The translations under genes were made by a program, and so were the position numbers. Below the pieces are notes generated by a model. It searched no databases. It was given only the letters and a program-made list of their open reading frames with translations, and had not been told where the DNA came from. Of a stretch of 6,861 nucleotides of DNA, positions 1 through 6,861 are shown in pieces (the first letter of the stretch is position 1; each line of letters opens with the position of its first letter). The stretch covers positions 1 to 6,861 of the forward strand of contig JAIWOL010000181.1 of assembly GCA_020216925.1 (NCBI GenBank), in the 5' to 3' direction. The stretch comes from Thiobacillus sp. GTDB lineage: Bacteria; Pseudomonadota; Gammaproteobacteria; Burkholderiales; Thiobacillaceae.

Positions 1-1707
<1,707 letters not shown>

Positions 1708-1739
1708 CCCGCATCACAACCCGTTTCACGGAGAACCCC

Positions 1740-2177
1740 ATGAGCGATTACCAGCACATCGTCTGTCCCCACTGCCACGCGGTCAACCGCGTTCCCGCCG
1801 CCCGGCTGGCGCAGGCCCCCAAATGCGGCCAGTGCCACCAGCCGCTGTTCGGCGGCCATCCGGTGGCGCTGACCGCCGCCACGTTCGGCAAGCACATCCA
1901 GCGCAACGACATCCCGGTGCTGGTGGATTTCTGGGCGCCGTGGTGCGGCCCGTGCAAGATGATGGCGCCGCAGTTCGAGCAGGCGGCGCGCCTGCTGGAG
2001 CCCAGGGTGCGGCTCGCCAAGGTCGACACCGAGGCCGAGCAGACGCTCGGCGCCCAGTTCGGCATCCGCAGCATACCGACCCTGGCGCTGTTTTCCGGCG
2101 GGCGCGAGATCGCGCGCAAGCCCGGCGCCATGGGGGCGCAGGAGATCGCGCGATGGGCACAGGCGCACCTGGGCTGA
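1740..2177 (+). CDS. trxC: Thioredoxin 2 (TrxC-type, N-terminal zinc finger)
   Basis: Cytosolic thiol-disulfide reductase that reduces disulfides in oxidised proteins, normally recharged by thioredoxin reductase. The 145-residue length fits TrxC (E. coli TrxC is 139). Residues 1-37 carry two CxxC pairs, C9/C12 and C29/C32, which form the zinc-binding module that separates TrxC from TrxA. The thioredoxin fold follows, with active site WCGPC at 68-72 and the cis-proline motif SIPT with P113. No signal peptide is visible. The ATG at 1740 is supported by a GGAG ribosome-binding site at 1730-1733, 6 nt upstream. The gene lies 32 bp after ftsH, so cotranscription is likely. In the LHR/TLPQC stress islands a thioredoxin gene occupies the equivalent place, so this may be the island thioredoxin rather than the organism's general TrxC. 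Family assignment is secure; the island role is inferred. Confidence 0.95.
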   Translation: MSDYQHIVCPHCHAVNRVPAARLAQAPKCGQCHQPLFGGHPVALTAATFGKHIQRNDIPVLVDFWAPWCGPCKMMAPQFEQAARLLEPRVRLAKVDTEAEQTLGAQFGIRSIPTLALFSGGREIARKPGAMGAQEIARWAQAHLG

Positions 2178-2355
2178 TTCAAAGTAAAATCGGCGCGCGC
2201 ACGGGCAAGGTTTCGGGCCGGGAGCGCCCGCGATGAGGCCGCTCGGTGCTTGACCCTGACGGCGTTCTCGGCCAGCGCGGATCGGCGCAGCAAGGATCAA
2301 CGAGTGGAACGGAGGACGCGCGGGACGGGCAAGCCGCCCAGCTGCCGGAATAAAC
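2178..2355 (+). other. trxC-psiE spacer, possible deletion scar
   Basis: This 178-bp gap is long for an otherwise compact operon. It holds a small GC hairpin (CGGGC at 2214-2218 with GCCCG at 2226-2230) that has no U-tract, so it is not a convincing terminator. A frame opens after a TGA at 2234-2236 and runs to TAA at 2351-2353, 2 nt before the psiE start codon. From the GTG at 2246 it would encode 35 residues, beginning VLDPDGVLGQRG, with no good ribosome-binding site. I do not recognise this peptide. In related stress islands a kefB/C-type antiporter gene often lies at this position, so the spacer could be the end of a deleted gene, but nothing in the sequence proves that. I found no convincing promoter here. 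Confidence 0.3.
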
Positions 2356-2844
2356 ATGGACAACAGGAATTTTCTTGACCGCATGCGCGAAGAATGGCGC
2401 ATCATGTCTTTCTACGAGCGCTTCGAGCAGGTCATCGCGCTGATCCTGTCCGCGGTGATCGCCGTCGTCATCGTGGTGTCGCTGGTGCAGCTGGTTCGCA
2501 CGGTGTTCGTGCTGCTCGTGCTGGAGTCATTCAATCCGCTGGAGCATCAGGTTTTCCAGACCGTGTTCGGCATGATCATGACGCTGCTCATTGCCATGGA
2601 ATTCAAGCATTCCATCCTCAAGGTTGCGTTGCGCCGGGACAGCATCATCCAGGTCAAGACCGTAGTGCTCATCGCGCTGCTCGCGCTTTCGCGCAAATTC
2701 ATCATCCTCGACGCCGACGCCGAACCGGGCAAGATCGCAGCCCTGGCCGGCACGACGCTGGCGCTTGGTCTCGTTTACTGGCTGCTGCACGAGCGCGATA
2801 TGCGCGACAGCGCCGCACACGCCGAACGCGACCGGCACGGCTGA
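2356..2844 (+). CDS. psiE: PsiE-family inner-membrane protein
   Basis: Small integral membrane protein of the phosphate-starvation-inducible PsiE family; the biochemical role is unknown. The 162 residues contain about four hydrophobic segments (roughly 24-46, 64-82, 100-118 and 125-144). Between them is the most family-like stretch, with HQVFQTVFGMIMTLLIAMEF at 64-83, followed by RRDSIIQVKTVVLIALLALSRKFIILD (described by its position 93-119). The N-terminus and the His/Arg/Asp-rich C-terminus (145-162) are polar. E. coli PsiE is shorter (136). The ATG at 2356 has only a weak ribosome-binding site (GGAA). An internal ATG at 2404 would also keep all membrane segments, so the start is uncertain. 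A psiE gene directly before a degP-type protease gene is the usual ending of the LHR/tLST stress islands. The Deg protease gene follows after 60 bp. The family call is from recognition of the sequence pattern; no function is claimed. Confidence 0.88.
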   Translation: MDNRNFLDRMREEWRIMSFYERFEQVIALILSAVIAVVIVVSLVQLVRTVFVLLVLESFNPLEHQVFQTVFGMIMTLLIAMEFKHSILKVALRRDSIIQVKTVVLIALLALSRKFIILDADAEPGKIAALAGTTLALGLVYWLLHERDMRDSAAHAERDRHG

Positions 2845-2904
2845 CCGGCCGGGAAGTGCAGTGCGTCATTCGCAACCCTTGCAAAAAACAGAACGAGAGT
2901 TCCC

Positions 2905-4035
2905 ATGCCTGTCAAAGACCGTTTCCTGGTACGCCTTTTCTGGCTGACGCTGGCCGCCGCGCTGCTGACCCTGCTCTGGCGCGGTTTTCCCGACATCGGC
3001 AGCTGGTTCGGCGCCAGGCCGGAGGCCGTGCCGCGCACCGTCACCGCGCGCGGCGATCTGGCCGCCGACGAAAAGACCACTATCGAGCTGTTCGAAAAAG
3101 CCAGGGGCAGCGTGGTTTACATCAGTACCCGTGCGCAGGTGATGGATGTGTGGACGCGCAACGTGTTTTCGGTGCCGCGCGGCACCGGCTCCGGCTTCAT
3201 CTGGGACAATGCCGGGCACGTCATCACCAATTTTCATGTCATCGAGGGCGCCTCGGAAGCCACGGTCAAGCTGGCGGATGGACGCAGCTTCAAGGCGGCG
3301 CTGGTCGGCGCCAGTCCCGCCCATGACATCGCCGTGCTGAAGATCGGCGTCGGCTTCAAGCGGCCGCCGCCGGTGCCGGTCGGCACCAGCGGCGATCTGA
3401 AGGTGGGGCAGAAGGTTTTCGCCATCGGCAATCCCTTCGGGCTCGACTGGACGCTCACCACCGGCATCGTCTCGGCGCTCGACCGTTCTCTGGGCGGCGA
3501 AAACGGCAACATCATCGAGCACCTGATCCAGACCGACGCCGCCATCAACCCGGGTAATTCGGGCGGCCCGCTGCTCGATTCCGCCGGCCGGCTGATCGGC
3601 ATCAACACCGCCATCTACAGCCCCAGCGGCGCTTCGGCCGGCATTGGCTTCGCGGTGCCGGTGGACACGGTCAACCGCGTCGTTCCGCAGCTTGTGCGCA
3701 ACGGCAAATACATCCGTCCCGCACTGGGGATCGAAGTCGACGAAGGGCTGAACGAACGCCTGACCCGGCTGCTCGGCGTCGAGGGGGTTGTGATCCTGCG
3801 CGTCGCACCGGATTCCGCGGCCGCCGCCGCGGGTTTGCGCGGCGCGACCGTGTCGCGCGACGGCGGCATCGTGCCGGGCGACGTCATCGTCGCCATCGAG
3901 GACAGACCGGTGCGTTCAGTGGCTGAACTCCTCTCCAGTCTCGACGATTATGCGGTGGGGGATACCGTCCGCGTGACGGTGCTGAGGGCGGGGCAGAAAA
4001 CCAATGTGCCGGCCGTTCTGCAGCCTGGCGCCTGA
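2905..4035 (+). CDS. degP: Membrane-anchored HtrA/Deg-family serine protease, one PDZ domain
   Basis: Trypsin-like serine endopeptidase expected to act in the periplasm on misfolded envelope proteins. Of 376 residues, about 10-26 form a hydrophobic segment after a basic N-terminus (KDR, R10). No clear signal-peptidase site follows, so it probably serves as an uncleaved anchor. The protease domain covers about 55-255 with catalytic triad H111 (NFHVIEG), D141 (AHDIAVLK) and S219 (PGNSGGP). A single PDZ domain covers about 265-370. Length, anchor and single PDZ resemble DegS/AlgW more than E. coli DegP, which is soluble with two PDZ domains. The symbol degP follows the naming of the equivalent gene in the LHR/TLPQC islands, where it is the last gene. 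The start ATG at 2905 has a GAGAG ribosome-binding site at 2895-2899. The gene ends the + strand operon and converges on dnaK 85 bp away. Confidence 0.93.
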   Translation: MPVKDRFLVRLFWLTLAAALLTLLWRGFPDIGSWFGARPEAVPRTVTARGDLAADEKTTIELFEKARGSVVYISTRAQVMDVWTRNVFSVPRGTGSGFIWDNAGHVITNFHVIEGASEATVKLADGRSFKAALVGASPAHDIAVLKIGVGFKRPPPVPVGTSGDLKVGQKVFAIGNPFGLDWTLTTGIVSALDRSLGGENGNIIEHLIQTDAAINPGNSGGPLLDSAGRLIGINTAIYSPSGASAGIGFAVPVDTVNRVVPQLVRNGKYIRPALGIEVDEGLNERLTRLLGVEGVVILRVAPDSAAAAAGLRGATVSRDGGIVPGDVIVAIEDRPVRSVAELLSSLDDYAVGDTVRVTVLRAGQKTNVPAVLQPGA

Positions 4036-4064
4036 TCGCGCTGCCGCAACTTGCCTTCGATCAC

Positions 4065-4093
4065 AAGAAAACGCCGCCCTGGACGGCGGCGTT
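4065..4093 (-). terminator. Rho-independent terminator of dnaK
   Basis: A perfect 9-bp stem pairs 4070-4078 (AACGCCGCC) with 4085-4093 (GGCGGCGTT) around a 6-nt loop. Read on the - strand the stem is followed by TTTTCTTG, a reasonable U-tract, so it works best for dnaK, whose stop codon lies 28 nt before it. On the + strand the stem is followed by GAACAG, so termination of the degP transcript would be weaker, though the hairpin may still slow convergent transcription. It is the only strong stem-loop I see in the 85-bp gap between the two stop codons. Confidence 0.85.
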
Positions 4094-4120
4094 GAACAGA
4101 GCCCGTTTAGGCGAGGGATT

Positions 4121-6040
4121 TTATTTGTCCTTCACCTCTTCAAACTCTGCGTCGACCACATTGTCATCGGCCGCTTTCGCGCCGCCGGCCTCCGCACCTG
4201 CCTGCGCGCCGCCCTTGGCCTGTTCTTCCTGATACATCTTTTCGGCCAGTTTGTGGCTGGCGGCGGCAAGCGCATTGGTCTTGGCTTCGATTGCGTCCTT
4301 GTCGCCCTCGCGCACGGCGTCTTCGCATTCCTTGATCGCGGCCTCGATCGCTGTTTTTTCGGCAGCATCGAGTTTGTCGCCATGTTCCGCCAGGGATTTC
4401 TTCGCTGAATGGATCATCGCGTCGGCGGCGTTGCGCGCGGTCGCCAGCTCGAAGGCCTTGTGATCCTCGGCGGCGTTGGCCTCGGCGTCCTTCACCATGC
4501 GCTGGATCTCTTCTTCGGTGAGACCGGAGCTGGCCTGGATGCGGATCTTGTTTTCCTTGCCGGTGGCCTTGTCGCGGGCCGAGACGTGCAGGATGCCGTT
4601 GGCGTCGATGTCGAAGGTGACCTCGATCTGCGGCATGCCGCGCGGCGCCGGCGGGATGTCGGTGAGGTTGAACTGGCCGAGGCTCTTGTTGCCCGATGCC
4701 ATTTCACGCTCGCCCTGCAGCACATGCACGGTCACCGCGCTCTGGTTGTCGTCCGCCGTGGAGAACACCTGGCTCGCCTTGGTCGGGATCGTGGTGTTCT
4801 TCGGAATCAGCTTGGTCATCACGCCGCCCAGGGTTTCGATGCCGAGGCTCAAAGGCGTCACGTCGAGCAGCAGCACGTCCTTCACGTCGCCCTTGAGCAC
4901 GCCGCCCTGGATCGCCGCACCCACGGCCACGGCCTCGTCGGGATTGACGTCACGGCGCGGCTCCTTGCCGAAGAAATCCTTTACCGCCTCCTGCACCTTG
5001 GGCATGCGCGTCTGGCCGCCGACCAGGATGACGTCGTCGATCTGCGAGGTGGAAAGCCCGGCGTCTTTCAACGCGGTCTTGCACGGCTCGATGGTGCGCT
5101 TGATCAGGTCCTCGACCAGGCTTTCGAACTTGGCGCGGGTGATCTTCACCGCGAGGTGCTTGGGCCCCGACGCGTCCGCCGTGATGTAGGGCAGGTTGAC
5201 CTCGGTCTGCTGGCTGGAGGACAGCTCGATCTTGGCCTTTTCCGCGGCTTCCTTCAGGCGCTGCAGCGCCAACACGTCTTTCTTCAGATCGACGCCTTGC
5301 TCTTTCTTGAATTCCTCGGCGATGTAGTCGATCAGGCGCTGGTCGAAGTCCTCGCCGCCCAGGAAGGTGTCGCCGTTGGTCGACAGCACCTCGAACTGGT
5401 GCTCGCCGTCGACTTCCGCGATTTCGATGATGGAAATGTCGAAGGTGCCCCCACCAAGGTCATAGACGGCGATCTTGCGGTCGCCCTCTTTTTTGTCCAT
5501 GCCAAAGGCGAGCGCGGCCGCGGTCGGCTCGTTGATGATGCGCTTCACATCCAAACCCGCGACGCGCCCAGCGTCCTTGGTGGCCTGGCGCTGGCTGTCG
5601 TTGAAGTAGGCCGGCACGGTGATGACGGCTTCGGTGACTTCTTCGCCGAGATAATCTTCGGCCGTCTTCTTCATCTTGCGCAGCACTTCGGCGGAAATTT
5701 GCGGCGGGGCCATTTTCTGGCCGCGCACCTCGACCCAGGCGTCGCCGTTGTCGGCCTTGACGATTTTGTACGGCATCAGGCCGATGTCTTTTTGCACTTC
5801 TTTTTCTTCGAAGCGGCGGCCGATCAGGCGTTTGACCGCGAACAGCGTGTTCTTCGGGTTGGTGACGGCCTGGCGCTTGGCCGGCGCGCCGACGAGGATT
5901 TCGCCGTCTTCGGTGTAGGCGACGATGGACGGCGTGGTGCGCGCGCCCTCCGCGTTTTCGATGACCTTGGGGGTGCCGTTTTCCATGACCGCCACGCAGG
6001 AGTTGGTGGTGCCGAGGTCGATGCCGATGATGCGTCCCAT
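4121..6040 (-). CDS. dnaK: Chaperone protein DnaK (Hsp70)
   Basis: ATP-dependent cytosolic chaperone that binds exposed hydrophobic segments and refolds proteins with GrpE and a J-protein. The 639 residues match the family length exactly (E. coli 638), and the gene appears intact. The nucleotide-binding domain has GIDLGTTNS at 6-14, DLGGGTFD at 194-201 (with the T199 autophosphorylation site) and the adenosine-site segment VGGQTRMP about 340-347. The interdomain linker [13 protein letters not shown] is at 388-400, the substrate-binding domain follows to about 505, then the helical lid and an Ala/Gly-rich tail ending in EEVKDK. ATG at 6040 is preceded by AGAAGGA (6048-6054 on the + strand), a good ribosome-binding site. 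It lies 70 bp after grpE and has its own putative sigma-32 promoter in that gap. dnaJ, the usual next gene, is absent; a terminator and the convergent Deg gene follow instead. Confidence 0.99.
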   Translation of the reverse strand: MGRIIGIDLGTTNSCVAVMENGTPKVIENAEGARTTPSIVAYTEDGEILVGAPAKRQAVTNPKNTLFAVKRLIGRRFEEKEVQKDIGLMPYKIVKADNGDAWVEVRGQKMAPPQISAEVLRKMKKTAEDYLGEEVTEAVITVPAYFNDSQRQATKDAGRVAGLDVKRIINEPTAAALAFGMDKKEGDRKIAVYDLGGGTFDISIIEIAEVDGEHQFEVLSTNGDTFLGGEDFDQRLIDYIAEEFKKEQGVDLKKDVLALQRLKEAAEKAKIELSSSQQTEVNLPYITADASGPKHLAVKITRAKFESLVEDLIKRTIEPCKTALKDAGLSTSQIDDVILVGGQTRMPKVQEAVKDFFGKEPRRDVNPDEAVAVGAAIQGGVLKGDVKDVLLLDVTPLSLGIETLGGVMTKLIPKNTTIPTKASQVFSTADDNQSAVTVHVLQGEREMASGNKSLGQFNLTDIPPAPRGMPQIEVTFDIDANGILHVSARDKATGKENKIRIQASSGLTEEEIQRMVKDAEANAAEDHKAFELATARNAADAMIHSAKKSLAEHGDKLDAAEKTAIEAAIKECEDAVREGDKDAIEAKTNALAAASHKLAEKMYQEEQAKGGAQAGAEAGGAKAADDNVVDAEFEEVKDK

Positions 6041-6075
6041 GATGATGTCCTTCTGAATGAGTTTGGATTGAGTCG

Positions 6076-6104
6076 AATGTGGGGGAGGGTGGGCTTATTT
6101 CAAG
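6076..6104 (-). promoter_or_regulatory. Putative sigma-32 (RpoH) heat-shock promoter of dnaK
   Basis: On the - strand the -35 element CTTGAAA (6098-6104), preceded by CC, is followed by a 13-nt spacer and the -10 element CCCCACATT (6076-6084). The sigma-32 consensus is CTTGAAA, 11-16 nt, CCCCATnTA, so the -35 is perfect and the -10 has CCCCA intact. Transcription would start near 6069, giving a leader of about 30 nt before the dnaK ATG. The -35 lies just downstream of the grpE stop codon, so dnaK can be made from this promoter and by read-through from grpE. Confidence 0.8.
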
Positions 6105-6110
6105 GGTGTG

Positions 6111-6632
6111 TCAGCTGTCCTTGCCCTTGGACACCATGACCAGCGCGGGGCGCAGCGTGCGATCAGCCAGCCGGTAGCCTTTTTGCAATACCGTCACCAC
6201 GGTGTTGGCCGGCTGCTCCGAATCGGCCATGCCGATGGCCTGATGCAGGTGCGGATCGAATTTCTCGCCCAGGGGGTGTTCCTCGACCAGCTGGTATTTG
6301 GCGAACGCGGCGGTAAGCTGCTTCAGCGTCAATTCCACGCCTTCGCGCATTTTCTCCGGGGTGGCCGCGTCAGACGCGAGCGCGGCCTCCAGGCTGTCCT
6401 TCACTGCCAGCAGCTCGCTGGCGAAGCCTTCTACTGCGAACTTGCGGGCCTTGTCGGCTTCCTCGCTCGCGCGGCGGCGCATGTTTTCCGTTTCAGCCTT
6501 GGCGCGCAGCCAGGCGTCATGGTGTTCGGCCGCCTGGCGCTCGGCTGCCTTCAGCAGCTCTTCCAGGCTGGGCATGGTGTCGTGTTCCGGCGTGTTCTCC
6601 GTCTGGGCGTCGGTTTTGATGTCGTCCTGCAT
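6111..6632 (-). CDS. grpE: Nucleotide exchange factor GrpE
   Basis: Dimeric co-chaperone that releases ADP from DnaK and so drives the refolding cycle; its long helices also act as a thermosensor. The 173 residues are somewhat shorter than E. coli GrpE (197), mostly because of a short acidic N-terminal tail (1-20). A long coiled-coil helix follows (about 22-85, including [20 protein letters not shown] at 46-65), then the C-terminal beta domain with the family signature [10 protein letters not shown] (125-134), [20 protein letters not shown] (144-163) and VMVSKG. ATG at 6632 is preceded by AGGGAG (6638-6643 on the + strand) with a 5-nt gap. The gene is first in the grpE-dnaK pair and has a sigma-32-type promoter directly upstream. 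No defect seen. Confidence 0.97.
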   Translation of the reverse strand: MQDDIKTDAQTENTPEHDTMPSLEELLKAAERQAAEHHDAWLRAKAETENMRRRASEEADKARKFAVEGFASELLAVKDSLEAALASDAATPEKMREGVELTLKQLTAAFAKYQLVEEHPLGEKFDPHLHQAIGMADSEQPANTVVTVLQKGYRLADRTLRPALVMVSKGKDS

Positions 6633-6658
6633 ATGGGCTCCCTATCGATACACGCGCG

Positions 6659-6687
6659 TAGGTTGGGCTGTCGAATCCGGTTTCAAG
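6659..6687 (-). promoter_or_regulatory. Putative sigma-32 (RpoH) heat-shock promoter of grpE
   Basis: On the - strand CTTGAAA (6681-6687), preceded by CCC-type bases, is followed by a 13-nt spacer and CCCAACCTA (6659-6667). The -35 is a perfect match to the sigma-32 consensus; the -10 keeps CCC, the A at its fifth position and the final TA of CCCCATnTA. Transcription would start near 6652, about 20 nt before the grpE ATG. The spacer length is the same as in the promoter before dnaK. Confidence 0.78.
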
Positions 6688-6735
6688 GGTTGGGGCACGA
6701 AATATTTGCAGCAAAACGCCTGATGCAATTGCGAA

Positions 6736-6764
6736 TTGCCGCTCGCAGGGGCTTCCGGTATGAT
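6736..6764 (+). promoter_or_regulatory. Sigma-70-type promoter of tRNA-Ser
   Basis: TTGCCG (6736-6741), a 17-nt spacer and TATGAT (6759-6764) form a good vegetative promoter. The start would fall about 6771, 6 nt before the mature tRNA. The discriminator GCGCGG after the -10 is GC-rich, as in stable-RNA promoters under stringent control. It diverges from the grpE promoter, with about 50 bp between the two -35 elements. Confidence 0.7.
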
Positions 6765-6776
6765 GCGCGGCTTCGC

Positions 6777-6861
6777 GGAGAGGTGGATGAGTGGTTTAAG
6801 TCGCACGCCTGGAAAGCGTGTTCAGGGTAATACCCTGACGGGGGTTCGAATCCCCCCCTCT
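6777..6861 (+). tRNA. serX: tRNA-Ser(GGA), 3' end cut by the window
   Basis: Class II tRNA with a long variable arm. Acceptor strand GGAGAGG (6777-6783); anticodon stem CACGC (6804-6808) with GCGTG (6816-6820); loop CTGGAAA with anticodon GGA at 6811-6813, reading the serine codons UCC and UCU; variable arm stem CAGGGT (6823-6828) with ACCCTG (6832-6837); T arm GGGGG (6840-6844), loop TTCGAAT, CCCCC (6852-6856); acceptor 3' strand CCTCT (6857-6861). The last two acceptor bases, the discriminator base and the CCA end lie beyond the window. All arms pair, so the gene looks functional. The symbol is a generic one for this isoacceptor type. Confidence 0.95.

Noticed and set aside
2214..2230. GC hairpin after trxC as a terminator
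   Set aside because: The stem is only 5 bp with no following U-tract, so it does not support ending the operon between trxC and psiE.
2878..2906. Heat-shock-like promoter before the Deg protease gene (CTTGCAA and CCCAT)
   Set aside because: The -35 has a mismatch, the spacing is 17 nt (too long for sigma-32), and the -10 would overlap the start codon, leaving no leader for the ribosome-binding site seen at 2895-2899.
4409..6139. Long + strand open frame (576 codons) opposite dnaK
   Set aside because: It lies antisense to an intact dnaK in a high-GC gene; such mirror frames opposite hsp70 genes are a known codon-bias artefact. Its translation is rich in repeated Val/Leu/Asp/His/Arg with no recognisable domain.

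Overview
The window is GC-rich bacterial DNA (roughly 60-65% by eye). DnaK and GrpE look proteobacterial, and the DnaK N-terminus and EEVKDK tail most resemble Betaproteobacteria, with moderate confidence. All five complete genes and the one partial gene encode protein quality-control or stress-related proteins.

Left half (1-4035, + strand): a compact run of four genes. It holds an AAA+ membrane zinc protease FtsH (5' end outside the window), a zinc-finger thioredoxin of the TrxC type, a PsiE-family membrane protein, and a membrane-anchored HtrA/Deg-type serine protease with one PDZ domain. The set and order ftsH - trx - psiE - degP match the distal part of the mobile stress islands known as the locus of heat resistance (LHR), transmissible locus of stress tolerance (tLST) or transmissible locus of protein quality control (TLPQC). 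In those islands sHSP20 and ClpG/ClpK genes lie upstream, and yfdX, hdeD and a kefB/C-type antiporter gene usually lie between ftsH and psiE. Here those middle genes are absent, and only 32 bp (ftsH-trxC) and 178 bp (trxC-psiE) separate the remaining genes.

Right half (4121-6632, - strand): the core chaperone pair grpE-dnaK, transcribed toward the Deg protease gene. A strong hairpin terminator at 4065-4093 closes dnaK, and dnaJ does not follow it. I read two heat-shock sigma-32-type promoters with the same 13-nt spacer, one before grpE and one in the 70-bp grpE-dnaK gap. The window ends in a tRNA-Ser(GGA) gene on the + strand, cut just before its 3' end, with its own sigma-70-type promoter diverging from the grpE promoter.

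Together the genes cover unfolded-protein handling in three places: cytosolic refolding (DnaK-GrpE), inner-membrane and cytosolic proteolysis (FtsH) and periplasmic proteolysis (Deg), with thiol redox repair (TrxC) and a membrane protein of unknown mechanism (PsiE). The main point of interest is that a reduced stress-island module lies directly beside the chromosomal grpE-dnaK genes. Whether it was acquired there or is an ancestral chromosomal form cannot be decided from this window.
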